A stretch of 41,415 nucleotides of DNA from positions 1-41,415 of IMG/VR virus record IMGVR_UViG_3300019124_000015. One strand, given 5' to 3'. The stretch's first letter is position 1; each line of letters opens with the position of its first letter. Below are positions 1 through 8,479 of this stretch, piece by piece. The notes under the pieces are model-generated. The model did not search any database. It was not told where the DNA came from and saw nothing but the letters and a program-made list of their open reading frames with translations. The stretch comes from a virus. The position numbers and the translations under genes are program-made.

Positions 1-1858
1 GTGGAGCCACGAGGGCATCCGCAAGGCCATCGACACGCACGGCGAGGACGCCGTGGTCAACCTGCTCGCGACCTCCATCAACGTCCCCGGCCTCATTGGG
101 GACCGGGTAAAGGCCAAGAGGTTCCTGGACACCGTCCGCCGGCTGGAGTTCTCGCCGGCATTGCAGGAGCTGCACCTGCTCGCGCAGGACATGGGCACCC
201 TCCGCACCGAGCTGGGCCGCGCCGGCCTCGCACAGGACGACATCGACTTCATCGTGGACACCATGTTCGCGGTGAAGGAGAGCGCCGGCTCGGACGCAGG
301 CCGTGCCCCGCAGCTCAAGTACCGCTTCGACATCAACGAGACCCTGAGCGTGAACACGCCCCAGGGCGTCCTCCGCATCGCGGACCTGTTCGAGAACGAT
401 GCCCGAGTCCTGGTGGACACCTACCTGAACTCGATGGCGGGCCGCGTGGGCCTCGCCAAGCATGGCATCTACTCCGACGCTGACTTCTCTGCGCGCCTGC
501 GCGCGGTCGAGGACGAGGCGCTCGCCAAGAACGTGTCCGTGCGGGACGATGTGAAGCTGCTCCAGGATGTCTACTGGAACATCGTGGGTCGCCCCATGTC
601 CACCCAGGACTTCAGCCGTCCGGCCCGCGTGGCCGCTGCGCTGCGGGGCTACTCGCGTGCCGTGAACCTCGGCCAGCTCGGCCTGACCGCTGCCTTCGAG
701 ATGAAGCAGGCCGTGGCCCTCATCGGCTTCCGCGCCTTCTGGGAGCAGATGCCGACCTTCCGGCAGCTCATCACGGCGGTGCGGAACGGCTACCTGCCGG
801 ACGACGAGCTTGCCCGCGACCTGGAACACGTGGTCGGCTTCGGCCACGAGATGGCTGCGGCGTACGCCCGGGCGCAGGAGGTGGACGATGGGTACATGGG
901 CCAGATGCTCACGCGCATCGAGCGCGGGGCCAACACGGTCTCCCACGCGGTCGACCTCATCTCGGGCAACGCGAGCTTCACCAGCATCACGCGGCAGCTC
1001 GCCTCGAAGATGGCAACCCAGCGCCTCTACGACTTCGCCCTCGGGCTGAAGCAGATGGACGCCGGCATGCGTGAGCGGCTGGTGGGCTGGGGCATCGACG
1101 ACGACCAGATCGAGTCCATGCTCGACTCCCTGAAGCGGCACACCAAGGCCGACTCGCGGGGCAAGGTCGAGGAAATCGACTGGGAGGCGTGGCTGCGCGA
1201 CGAGCCCGGCTGGTATCACAAATTCCAGACGGTGAACTCGCGCATGGTCCGTGACGCCATCCAGGACCACGACCTGGGCGAGACCATCCCGTTCATGCAC
1301 ACCACCCTCGGCAAGGTGTTCGGTGAGCTGAAGACCTTCTTCCTGGTCGCGCACGCGAAGAACATGCTCAAGAACCTGAGCTACCGCGATGCGACCACGG
1401 TGCAGGTGTTCCTCATCGCGTACCTGGGCGAGGCCATGGCGTACAGCGTGCAGGCGGGCATGAACAACGCGCACGACAGCGAGAAGCTCGAAGAGGCCCT
1501 GCGGCCCGAGCGTATCGCGGGCGCTGCGTTCTTCCGGTCCTCCGCGAACGGCATGGTCCCGTTCTTCGTCGAGCAGGGCTTCCAGGTCCTGACCGGTGGC
1601 GAGTCCCTGGTCGGGCCGGACATGACGGCCAACACCGGCAACCGCACCTTCGTACCCCCGGCGCTCATCGCGTTGCAGCGGCTGGCGGCGGCTCCATCGA
1701 CCGCCTTCGGCCTGCTCACGGGGTCCGATCAGGTGACGCAGCAAGAGGCGCTGAACCTCTGGAAGACGCTGCCCCTGAGCAACCTCTATGGCGCTCGGAA
1801 CATCGGCGCTTGGCTCGTTGAGGGTCTCCCCAAGAACGAGCCGCGCGACGACGACTAA
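1..1858 (+). CDS. Large internal virion protein (T7 gp16 position), 3' part
   Basis: C-terminal part of a very large virion protein whose 5' part is at 38972-41415. The frame is open from base 2 (W-S-H-E-G-I-R-K) and, allowing for the 150-base end repeat, joins the right-hand part in the same frame to give about 1383 residues. It occupies the T7 gene 16 place, last of the internal core proteins, which are ejected with the DNA and form a conduit through the envelope. I see no lysozyme or transglycosylase motif here; the muralytic domain seems to be in the preceding gene. The end has hydrophobic, Ala-rich stretches around the LIAYLGEAMAYSVQAGM segment. Residue 8 of this part is K, but R in the right-end copy. 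A terminator follows. Confidence 0.88.
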   Translation, partial: WSHEGIRKAIDTHGEDAVVNLLATSINVPGLIGDRVKAKRFLDTVRRLEFSPALQELHLLAQDMGTLRTELGRAGLAQDDIDFIVDTMFAVKESAGSDAGRAPQLKYRFDINETLSVNTPQGVLRIADLFENDARVLVDTYLNSMAGRVGLAKHGIYSDADFSARLRAVEDEALAKNVSVRDDVKLLQDVYWNIVGRPMSTQDFSRPARVAAALRGYSRAVNLGQLGLTAAFEMKQAVALIGFRAFWEQMPTFRQLITAVRNGYLPDDELARDLEHVVGFGHEMAAAYARAQEVDDGYMGQMLTRIERGANTVSHAVDLISGNASFTSITRQLASKMATQRLYDFALGLKQMDAGMRERLVGWGIDDDQIESMLDSLKRHTKADSRGKVEEIDWEAWLRDEPGWYHKFQTVNSRMVRDAIQDHDLGETIPFMHTTLGKVFGELKTFFLVAHAKNMLKNLSYRDATTVQVFLIAYLGEAMAYSVQAGMNNAHDSEKLEEALRPERIAGAAFFRSSANGMVPFFVEQGFQVLTGGESLVGPDMTANTGNRTFVPPALIALQRLAAAPSTAFGLLTGSDQVTQQEALNLWKTLPLSNLYGARNIGAWLVEGLPKNEPRDDD

Positions 1859-1880
1859 GCGCGTCCTCTCCAGCAACCCG

Positions 1881-1920
1881 AAGGCCCCTCGGCGCAAGCC
1901 CTGGGGCCTTTCCCTTTTCT
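1881..1920 (+). terminator. Intrinsic terminator after the internal virion protein gene
   Basis: Stem AAGGCCCC (1881-1888) pairs with GGGGCCTT (1903-1910). An inner GGC-GCAA-GCC hairpin (1891-1900) has a GNRA loop. A T/C-rich tract to 1920 follows. The same inner hairpin recurs in the terminator-like structure at 18619. Confidence 0.75.
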
Positions 1921-1930
1921 GGCTACCCGC

Positions 1931-2974
1931 ATGGCGTACAGCTACAACGAGGTCACCGTCGATGCCTCCCCGAAGGTCATCGCGGTCCCCGAGTACATCG
2001 ACCAAGCTCACATCAAGGTGAGCATCAACGGGGTGGACACCACGAGCTTCTCGTGGGTCAACTCCAACACGGTCTCCGTGCCAGCCCCCATCGGCTCCAA
2101 GGTGCGGGTGCGCCGCGAGACCTCGCCGCAGACGCGGCTGGTGGACTACATGGACGGCACGGGCCTCACCGAGGCTGTCCTGGACACCGACTCCCGTCAG
2201 GCGTTCTTCCTGGCGCAGGAGCAGCTCGATGCGACCAACGAGGCCATCGACGCCTACGGCTCCCTGGCAACCGCCCTGGCGCTGATGGTGCAGCTCAACG
2301 CGGAGTCCACCGAGGCCCGCGACGAGGCTGAGACCGCCGAGGTCAACGCCGAGGCTGCGCGTGACGCCGCCATCACGGCGCGCAACGCCGCGCAGGCCGC
2401 GCAGACGGCTGCCGAGCAGGCCCGCGACACGGCCAACAGCCACAAGAACGCGGCTGCCACCTCGGCCTCCAACGCGGCCACCAGCGAGACCAACGCGGCG
2501 AACTCGGCGAGCGCCGCTGCGACGAGCGCGTCCAACGCCTCGACCAGCGCCTCGAACGCCGCCACCAGCGCGTCCAACGCCGCTGGCAGCGCCTCCGCTG
2601 CGGCGACCTCCGCGTCCCAGGCTGCGGCCTCCGCTGCGACCTGGAACCAGCCCCCGCTGGTGTCCTTCAGCGCGAACCGCACGCTGGGCCTCTCGGACGC
2701 CGGCTGCACGCTGCTGCACCCCAGCGCGGACACCACGGGCCGCACCGTGACCATCCCGTCGAACACCTCCGTGGCGTTCCCGATCAACACGCAAATCACC
2801 ATCATCAACATGAACGGCGCGGGCACTCTCCAGCTCATGCCCGAGATGGGCGTGGTGTTTCGCCGCGCGGGTGACGGCGCGATGGGGCAGCGCGCCGTGG
2901 CTGCGAACGGCTGCGTGACCATCATCAAGGTCGACACCAACGAGTGGTACGTGACCGGCATCGGGGTGACCTGA
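1931..2974 (+). CDS. Tail fibre protein, T7 gp17-like N-terminus
   Basis: Probable tail fibre, 347 aa. Residues 1-110 look like the T7 gp17 N-terminal domain that docks fibres to the tail: an opening MAYSYNEVTVD, then IKVSINGVDTTSFSWVNSNTVSVP and RRETSPQTRLVDYMDG. Residues 120-235 are an extremely Ala/Ser-rich heptad-like stretch with repeated ATSASNA units, suggesting a trimeric coiled-coil shaft. A short C-terminal beta-rich region (240-347) ends at a stop one base before the next start. T7 gp17 is 553 aa with a large tip; this one is short, and the next gene probably supplies the receptor-binding tip. Confidence 0.88.
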   Translation: MAYSYNEVTVDASPKVIAVPEYIDQAHIKVSINGVDTTSFSWVNSNTVSVPAPIGSKVRVRRETSPQTRLVDYMDGTGLTEAVLDTDSRQAFFLAQEQLDATNEAIDAYGSLATALALMVQLNAESTEARDEAETAEVNAEAARDAAITARNAAQAAQTAAEQARDTANSHKNAAATSASNAATSETNAANSASAAATSASNASTSASNAATSASNAAGSASAAATSASQAAASAATWNQPPLVSFSANRTLGLSDAGCTLLHPSADTTGRTVTIPSNTSVAFPINTQITIINMNGAGTLQLMPEMGVVFRRAGDGAMGQRAVAANGCVTIIKVDTNEWYVTGIGVT

Positions 2975-2975
2975 C

Positions 2976-3836
2976 ATGGCATGGTTCCACCATCCCAGGG
3001 CCGGCCTGCTCATCCCGCCGCCGTTCCAGTTCACCCTCACCGGGTCAAACCTGAACCTGCGGAGCGCAGCCGTCGCGGCGGGGTGGGACCAGCGGTCGCC
3101 GGTGCGCGCCATCGTCAGCGGGGCCATCACCGGCACCGCAGGCAACGTGGCGCTCACCGTCAACGGCAGCTTCCCCTGGGTCCCCGAGCTGGTCATCCAG
3201 TCGGGCGGCTCCATCACGGGCGGCGTAGGCAGCACCGGCTCGACCGGCTCCACCGGCACGCACGGTGCATCCGGCGCTGGCGGTCCCTACGGCTCCTCCG
3301 CAACCGGCTACGCCGGCTCCTCCGGTGGTGGCGCAGGCAACGGCGGGCCGGGTGGCTCGGGCGGCTCGGGCGCGACCGCGTTGTCCGTCAGCGTACCGCT
3401 CATCGTGGACAACCAAGGGTCCATCGTGGGCGGGCCGGGTGGCTCTGGCGGTGCCGGGGGTTCGCCCGGTGTGCGCTCAGGGGGTGGCGGCGGCAGCGGC
3501 GGGGGCATGGCCTTTTTCGACTCGAAGAACGGCGGCTGGACGTACTACTACGGCGGCGCTGGTGGCAACGGCTACGGCGCGGCGGTTGGTGGCCCGTGGG
3601 GCGGCGGCGCTGGAGTGAACCCGTACGGCGGGACCGGTGGCCAGGGCGGCTACTCGGCTGGCGCTGGCTATCCGGGCTCGGGCAACCAGTGGTACGGCGG
3701 CGGCTCTGGTGGTGCCGCAGGCGCTGCTGGTAGCAGCGGCGCGAACGGCGCAGCAGGCGCTCGCGGCAACGCCGTCAGCGGCAACACCCACATCATTTGG
3801 AAGAACACAGGAACCCGTACAGGGAACATCGCATGA
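2976..3836 (+). CDS. Glycine-rich tail fibre tip or adhesin candidate
   Basis: Protein of 286 aa. After about 90 beta-like residues, residues 85-270 are dominated by Gly, Ser and Ala with repeated GGxGGxGG runs broken by short hydrophobic strands such as VSVPLIVDNQGSIVGGPGG. This composition resembles the polyglycine-II helix sandwich of T-even gp38-type receptor-recognition proteins, which cap long tail fibres. Its place directly after the short fibre gene, with the start one base past the fibre stop, supports a fibre-tip role. The comparison is by composition and context only; I see no diagnostic motif. The C-terminus (NTHIIWKNTGTRTGNIA) looks like a terminal strand. Confidence 0.6.
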   Translation: MAWFHHPRAGLLIPPPFQFTLTGSNLNLRSAAVAAGWDQRSPVRAIVSGAITGTAGNVALTVNGSFPWVPELVIQSGGSITGGVGSTGSTGSTGTHGASGAGGPYGSSATGYAGSSGGGAGNGGPGGSGGSGATALSVSVPLIVDNQGSIVGGPGGSGGAGGSPGVRSGGGGGSGGGMAFFDSKNGGWTYYYGGAGGNGYGAAVGGPWGGGAGVNPYGGTGGQGGYSAGAGYPGSGNQWYGGGSGGAAGAAGSSGANGAAGARGNAVSGNTHIIWKNTGTRTGNIA

Positions 3837-4207
3837 GCAACGTGAAGTTCAAGATCGTCGAGGTCCACCCGCAGGAGCACTCCGTGGTGGTCCGCTTCTA
3901 CACCGACCGCATCACCGAAGACATGCTGGCGGTGGACATCGACCCGATGACCCGGCAGATTCGCCGCTGCCGCACCGACTACAACATCAACCTGCCGGTG
4001 CCCGCCCCGACCGGCGCGGAGCTGGACGCCTTCCTCTCTCGATTCGCGCCCGTCGAGTGGCTGCGGACGATGGAGGCCGTGCTGGACCCGGCGGTGGACA
4101 CCTCGCTGGACTCCATCCCGGTCGGCGTGGAGCGCATCGTCACGCTCCCCGAGTTCCCGGCAACGTCCCCTGACGCGGGCATCACCCTGAGCGAGCAGAC
4201 GGCGTGA
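3833..4207 (+). CDS. Unknown protein in the tail fibre operon
   Basis: Protein of 124 aa, not recognised. ATG 3833 was chosen because it overlaps the previous stop (ATGA) and follows a purine-rich AGGGAA; a longer in-frame start at 3797 would run into the adhesin. It opens with beta-like SNVKFKIVEVHPQEHSVVVRFYTD, then a Pro/Asp-rich region without Cys or membrane segments. Its position between the fibre tip and the lysis-packaging genes would suit a fibre assembly factor, but nothing in the sequence proves this. Confidence 0.7.
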   Translation: MSNVKFKIVEVHPQEHSVVVRFYTDRITEDMLAVDIDPMTRQIRRCRTDYNINLPVPAPTGAELDAFLSRFAPVEWLRTMEAVLDPAVDTSLDSIPVGVERIVTLPEFPATSPDAGITLSEQTA

Positions 4208-4728
4208 GGAACTCTCACTTCTTCGCGTTCGGCTGGCGCATCGACCGCCACGAGCTGGACGCGGGTGAGGTGATGAAGGTCCGGTACGCGGCAGACACGC
4301 GCGCTGACCGCGCGGTGAACTGGTCGCTCTGGGTGAAGGGCGGCGCGGACTGCATCGAGCATCCGCCGTCCCTCGCCGGGTCCCGGATGGTGGCCCGCAA
4401 GGTGGCAGGCGATTGCAGCAAGCGGGACTACCCGGGCAAGGTGTGGCCGGCTGGCACGTACCGGTGGAAGGCGTTCGCGCCGACCGCATTCGTGTGCGTG
4501 AACGCGGCCATGCAGCCGGACAAGAAGGCCCCACCGAAGCTCGACATCGAGTTCGTCCCCGCCGGCGGCACGCTGAAGCTCCGCAAGGGGCAGCTTGTCG
4601 TCGTCGTCGAGGGACGGTTGGACCTGGGCGCGGCCCCTGCTGCCATCGAGGTCACCTCCGAGCAGCGCGAGGTGACTGCCCTGGCCGACACCCATCTCTT
4701 CATCTTTCCGCACCGCCGACCGCAGTGA
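4204..4728 (+). CDS. Unknown protein, beta-rich
   Basis: Protein of 174 aa with a GTG start overlapping the previous TGA. Not recognised. It is rich in alternating hydrophobic and charged strands (MKVRYAADTRADRAVNWSLWVKGG; KLRKGQLVVVVEGRLDLG) and has three cysteines. No signal peptide or membrane segment is seen. The tight coupling on both sides places it in the late fibre-lysis-packaging operon. It may be a structural or assembly protein. Confidence 0.7.
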   Translation: MRNSHFFAFGWRIDRHELDAGEVMKVRYAADTRADRAVNWSLWVKGGADCIEHPPSLAGSRMVARKVAGDCSKRDYPGKVWPAGTYRWKAFAPTAFVCVNAAMQPDKKAPPKLDIEFVPAGGTLKLRKGQLVVVVEGRLDLGAAPAAIEVTSEQREVTALADTHLFIFPHRRPQ

Positions 4729-5159
4729 CCGCCCCCATCCGCCTCCGCGAGGTGGATGGGAAGGCAGAGGACAAGGCGGCGCTCCTGCGCTACCTCCAGC
4801 TCACGGCGCTCCCAGGGGACATCCCAATGGAGACCGATGAGGGCTGGTGGTGGGTCGCCTACGACAACGGCGTGCCGGTGGCGTTCGCCGGTCTCACCGA
4901 GTCCAAGCAGTTCCCCAACGCGGGCTACCTGTGCCGCGCGGGGGTGCTGCCGACTCACCGAGGCCGCGGACTCCAGCGCCGGCTCATCGCCGCCCGCGAG
5001 CGCAAGGCTCGCAAGCTCGGGATGGTGGCCCTCGTGTCCGACACCTACGACAACCCCGCCTCCTCGAACAACCTCATCGCGTGTGGCTTCCGCATGCACG
5101 AACCGCTCGTGCGGTACGGCGCGGAGGGCACCAACTACTGGCGCAAGCCACTCACCTGA
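4725..5159 (+). CDS. GNAT-family N-acetyltransferase
   Basis: Protein of 144 aa with a GTG start overlapping the upstream TGA by two bases. The acetyl-CoA pyrophosphate-binding loop is clear: AGVLPTHRGRGLQRRLIAARERKARKLG (about residues 71-98), preceded by strands carrying VAYDNGVPVAFAGL and followed by YDNPASSNNLIACGFRM, the usual late motif in which an Asn/Ser helix precedes the GF strand. It would acetylate a small molecule or protein; the substrate is unknown. It is separate from the second GNAT-like gene at 34969, which sits in the T7 gene 13 place. Confidence 0.8.
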   Translation: MTAPIRLREVDGKAEDKAALLRYLQLTALPGDIPMETDEGWWWVAYDNGVPVAFAGLTESKQFPNAGYLCRAGVLPTHRGRGLQRRLIAARERKARKLGMVALVSDTYDNPASSNNLIACGFRMHEPLVRYGAEGTNYWRKPLT

Positions 5160-5161
5160 AC

Positions 5162-5539
5162 ATGAAAGCCCCCCTCATGGCAACCGAACCCGTGACCGGC
5201 GGCATCGCCGCTGGCGTGCTGGTGAAGGCCGGTCTCGCCGGCCTGATCGGCCTCCTCGGCGGCGCAATCATGGCCGCGTTCGATCCGCCGCAGTCCCGGA
5301 AGGAGCTGTTCCTCCAGGGCGCGGTGGCCGGCACCGGCTCGCTGATCTTCGGCGGCGCGGTCGCGGCCCTGGCCGTCAAGTACATCACCGTCATCCCGCC
5401 CTCCGAGCTGACCCTGCCGGCGTACTTCGTCACGGGTGCCTTGTCGTGGGGCGTCTTCGGCGCACTCGCGAAACTGCGCGGCCTCCTGGGCGAGCGCATC
5501 GTGAACTTCTGCGCCGACAAGCTGGGCCTGAAGAAGTGA
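5162..5539 (+). CDS. Holin candidate (T7 gp17.5 position)
   Basis: Small membrane protein of 125 aa, or 120 aa from the second ATG at 5177. Predicted membrane segments are IAAGVLVKAGLAGLIGLLGGAIMAAF (about 15-40), GAVAGTGSLIFGGAVAALAVKYITVI (about 53-78) and a third around LPAYFVTGALSWGVFGALAKL. The C-terminus is basic (NFCADKLGLKK). In T7 the holin lies immediately upstream of the small terminase gene, exactly as here. It should form the inner-membrane holes that release the amidase encoded at 18153. Assignment rests on topology and position. Confidence 0.72.
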   Translation: MKAPLMATEPVTGGIAAGVLVKAGLAGLIGLLGGAIMAAFDPPQSRKELFLQGAVAGTGSLIFGGAVAALAVKYITVIPPSELTLPAYFVTGALSWGVFGALAKLRGLLGERIVNFCADKLGLKK

Positions 5540-5760
5540 GCAAGGCCAGCACCGAGGCGCTGGACGCCCTGCATGGGGCGCTGGCGATGGAGCTGGCCCG
5601 CCGGCTGCGCGAAGGCACGGCGACCGCCGCCGACCTGAACGTGGCCCGCCAGTTCCTCAAGGACAACGGCGTGGAGCAGCCGAACCTCCCCGGCACTCCG
5701 CTTCGAGCCCTCACCGAGTCCCTCCCGTTCGCCAACGAGGGGGCCAACTTCTCCCACTGA
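5536..5760 (+). CDS. terS: Terminase small subunit (DNA maturase A)
   Basis: Protein of 74 aa with a GTG start overlapping the holin stop. The core LHGALAMELARRLREGTATAADLNVARQFLKDNG is the typical T7-type small terminase helix-turn region, which recognises concatemer DNA and recruits the large subunit. It is a little shorter than T7 gp18 (89 aa). The large subunit gene starts 5 bases after its stop. Confidence 0.85.
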   Translation: MSKASTEALDALHGALAMELARRLREGTATAADLNVARQFLKDNGVEQPNLPGTPLRALTESLPFANEGANFSH

Positions 5761-5765
5761 GCTGA

Positions 5766-7544
5766 ATGCCACCGGCAAACCTGTCGGAGGTCGCGGTCGC
5801 CTCGAAGCTGGTGACCAACGACCCTGTACTCGCGGACTTCCGCAACTTCATCTACCTCGTCTGGAAGCACCTGGGCCTGCCGGCCCCGACGCGCATCCAG
5901 TACGACATCGCCTCGTACCTCCAGCACGGCCCGAAGCGGGCCATCATCGAAGCATTCCGAGGCGTGGGCAAGTCGTGGGTGACCTCCGCCTTCGTCTGCT
6001 GGTGCCTGCTCCGAGACCCCCAGCTCAAGATCATGGTGGTCTCCGCGTCCAAGCAACGCGCCGATGACTTCTCCACCTTCACGAAGCGGCTCATCGCAGA
6101 GATGCCGCTGCTCCAGCACCTCCGCGCCAAGCCCGGCCAGCGGGACTCGTCCATCGCCTTCGATGTGGGTCCTGCGCGTCCTGACCACTCGCCTTCCGTC
6201 AAGTCCGTCGGCATCACGGGCCAACTGACCGGCTCGCGCGCCGACATCATCATCGCGGACGACGTTGAGGTGGTGAACAACTCCCTCACGCAGACGATGC
6301 GCGACAAGCTGTCGGCGCTGGTGAAGGAGTTCGACGCCATCCTGAAGCCGCTGGAGTCGAGCCGGATCATCTACCTGGGCACGCCCCAGACGGAGATGAC
6401 CCTCTACAACCAGCTCACGCAGCGGGGCTACCAGCTCCGCGTGTGGCCGGCGAGGTTCCCCAGCAAGGCCGCGATGGGCCGCTACGGCGACACGCTCGCG
6501 CCGCTGCTGCTGGAGATGCTGGAGGCCGACCCCAGCCTGGGCGATGCGTTCAACGGGCGCGGGGCCCCGACCGACCCCGATCGGTTCTCCGACCTGGACC
6601 TCCAGGAGCGTGAGGCGTCCTATGGGCGCTCCGGGTTCGCCATGCAGTTCATGCTGGACCCGAGCTTCTCGGACGCCGACCGCTACCCGCTGAAGCTGTC
6701 CGACCTCATCGTCCTGGACTGCGACCCCAAGGTGGCCCCCATCAAGGTCGTCTGGGCGTCCAGCCCCGAGCTGGCGCGTACCGACCTCCCCACGGTGGGC
6801 CTCGCGGGGGACCGGCTGTACCGCCCGATGTGGGTGGCCAAGGAGAACTACGTGCCGTACGGCGGCGTGGTCATGGCCATCGACCCCTCGGGCCGGGGCA
6901 GCGACGAGCTGGGCTACGCCATCGTGGCGTTCCTGAACGGCTACCTCTTCGTGCTGCGTGCGCGCGGCCTGAAGGGTGGCTACTCGGACGCCAACCTGGA
7001 GCTGCTCGCCAAGGAGGCGAAGCGGTACGGCGTGAACGAGGTCATCGTGGAGTCCAACTTCGGTGACGGCATGTTCACCCAGCTCCTGATGCCGTTCCTG
7101 GCTCGGATCCACCCCGTCCACGTGGAGGAGGTCCGCCACTCCCAGCAGAAGGAGCGGCGCATCATCGACACGCTGGAGCCGGTGATGAACCAGCACCGTC
7201 TCATCGTGGACAGCCGGGTCATCCTGGACGACTACGAGAACTACAACGGCTACAGCCAGGAGCAGGCGAGCCGCTACCAGCTCTTCTACCAGCTCACCCG
7301 GGTGACCCGCGACAAGGGCTCCCTGGCGAAGGACGACCGCCTGGACGCCCTCGCCATCGCGGTGGGCTACTGGGTCGAGGTGATGGACCGCGACACCCTC
7401 CGCATCCTGGAGGAGCAGCGGGAGGTCGCCCTGGCGGCGGAGCTGGACGCCTTCATGGAGGCCGCGACTGGCCGGCGCACCGAGCGCCTGACGATGGTCG
7501 ACGAGTTCTCCGAGGGGCTTGAGCTGTCCCTGGGCCTGTTGTAG
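5766..7544 (+). CDS. terL: Terminase large subunit (DNA maturase B, T7 gp19-like)
   Basis: Packaging motor of 592 aa that cuts concatemers and pumps DNA into proheads. Walker A is FRGVGKSW (residues 64-71), Walker B IIIADD (161-166), and a SSRIIYLGTPQ coupling motif follows near 200. The C-terminal RNase H-like nuclease begins at VVMAIDPSGRGSDE (about 369-382), with a later VIVESNFGDGMF and a KDDRLDALAIAVGYW ending typical of the family. Length matches T7 gp19 (586 aa). It is the last gene of the late operon and is followed by a terminator. Confidence 0.96.
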   Translation: MPPANLSEVAVASKLVTNDPVLADFRNFIYLVWKHLGLPAPTRIQYDIASYLQHGPKRAIIEAFRGVGKSWVTSAFVCWCLLRDPQLKIMVVSASKQRADDFSTFTKRLIAEMPLLQHLRAKPGQRDSSIAFDVGPARPDHSPSVKSVGITGQLTGSRADIIIADDVEVVNNSLTQTMRDKLSALVKEFDAILKPLESSRIIYLGTPQTEMTLYNQLTQRGYQLRVWPARFPSKAAMGRYGDTLAPLLLEMLEADPSLGDAFNGRGAPTDPDRFSDLDLQEREASYGRSGFAMQFMLDPSFSDADRYPLKLSDLIVLDCDPKVAPIKVVWASSPELARTDLPTVGLAGDRLYRPMWVAKENYVPYGGVVMAIDPSGRGSDELGYAIVAFLNGYLFVLRARGLKGGYSDANLELLAKEAKRYGVNEVIVESNFGDGMFTQLLMPFLARIHPVHVEEVRHSQQKERRIIDTLEPVMNQHRLIVDSRVILDDYENYNGYSQEQASRYQLFYQLTRVTRDKGSLAKDDRLDALAIAVGYWVEVMDRDTLRILEEQREVALAAELDAFMEAATGRRTERLTMVDEFSEGLELSLGLL

Positions 7545-7614
7545 AGTTCGCCCCCGCCGGGCGTTGCGAACACTTCGACCGGCCCGGGCGCTTCCTCCCT
7601 GCGTACCGGACCTC

Positions 7615-7643
7615 GGGCCCGCCTCGTGCGGGCCTCCTTTTTC
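7615..7643 (+). terminator. Intrinsic terminator after the large terminase gene
   Basis: Stem GGCCCGC (7616-7622), loop CTCGT, stem GCGGGCC (7628-7634), then TCCTTTTTC. It ends the rightward late operon before the convergent minus-strand gene. Confidence 0.8.
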
Positions 7644-7721
7644 AGGCCCTACGAGCCCCGCATCGGGCGCGCACGTAGGGTAGTAGCGACCCCCCTCCCG
7701 TTCGCGCCTCCACGGGCCGAT

Positions 7722-8123
7722 TTAGGGCCTTGCCGAGGCTGGAACGGTTCCGCCCCCGATACCGGTTTTGGACCGGGCAACGGTGGTGGCGTAGGCGACA
7801 TCGTCCACGAGCTGCCGGCGCACGGCGTTCACGTACGACTCCGCCGCCACGCGGCCCCAGGCGTGGGCCTCGTTGGCCTTCTCGATGGCCTCCTGCAAGG
7901 CGAGCGCCTGGGCGCGGCACATACCGACCGCCGTGGTGCCGACCTCGCGGGCGGAGTCGGAGCCGACCCCGAGCTGCATGCCGTGGCGGTACGCGCACTG
8001 GCGGTACGCCTGATCGGCAGCCTTGATGGCCGGCGTGTCGGTGACGAGCTTCTTGGGGTCGTGTTCGACCGTGGCGCAGCCCGCGAGCGCCACCAGGACG
8101 AGAGTCGAGAGGGTGTGCTTCAT
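7722..8123 (-). CDS. Small lipoprotein, the only minus-strand gene
   Basis: Protein of 133 aa. It starts MKHTLSTLVLVALAGC, a short signal peptide with lipobox LAGC (Cys16), so it should be lipidated. A Lys follows at positions 24-25, and no Asp occurs at +2. The mature part is mostly helical with two more Cys (about 43 and 69) and a basic middle. It converges on the terminase gene. A minus-strand copy of the phage promoter motif lies about 180 bases upstream. Envelope lipoproteins of phages can block superinfection or aid lysis; neither is shown here. Longer in-frame starts exist upstream, but the signal peptide fixes this one. Confidence 0.75.
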   Translation of the reverse strand: MKHTLSTLVLVALAGCATVEHDPKKLVTDTPAIKAADQAYRQCAYRHGMQLGVGSDSAREVGTTAVGMCRAQALALQEAIEKANEAHAWGRVAAESYVNAVRRQLVDDVAYATTVARSKTGIGGGTVPASARP

Positions 8124-8223
8124 GGCGGCGCGGAGTGTACGAAGACCACCCCACCCCTGTGAAGACCACCCCGTACCTGGTTCCCCTCTGGGGGCCACTA
8201 CAAGGGGACCCTATAGGTCCACT

Positions 8224-8292
8224 CTGGTAGTGGTTCCTGGTAGTGGTTCTGGTAGGAGACCCCGAGAGGTCCACCAGTAGTTCCACTACCAG
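8224..8292. repeat. CTGGTAGTGG repeat cluster with inverted copy
   Basis: CTGGTAGTGG occurs at 8224-8233 and 8237-8246, a truncated CTGGTAG at 8249-8255, and the exact inverse CCACTACCAG at 8283-8292. The core CCACTACC is also the left half plus centre of the operator-like palindrome at 15358. The cluster lies between the minus-strand promoter motif and the lipoprotein gene, so it could be its control region or a foldback RNA leader. Confidence 0.6.
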
Positions 8293-8299
8293 TCCCCCC

Positions 8300-8316
8300 C
8301 GAGGCTCGGGGTTTAG
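8300..8316 (-). promoter_or_regulatory. Phage RNA polymerase promoter candidate, minus strand (P6)
   Basis: On the minus strand it reads CTAAACCCCGAGCCTCG, identical over 17 bases to the five plus-strand copies, then a run of G instead of CTC. It points at the only minus-strand gene (7722-8123). The match between motif orientation and gene orientation is the main reason for calling the motif a promoter. Confidence 0.68.
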
Positions 8317-8479
8317 AGGGCAATCCTGTCGTGGGCCTCGTGGGGGTCCCGATGTTTGCTACAAAAATCTGAGCGGGTATCGGATCAGCCCAGACGGGCC
8401 TTTCCCCCCGTGGGGGTGCCCTGGCGGGCGCACGCGGTGGCCGCGCAGGGGCCGCGCTGGCCGCTCGTGGGCCGCACGG

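Noticed and set aside
1-150. Biological direct terminal repeat of the virion DNA
   Set aside because: It lies inside a continuous virion protein frame, is short, and contains a mismatch. T7-like ends lie between terminase and early genes, so an assembly overlap is more likely.
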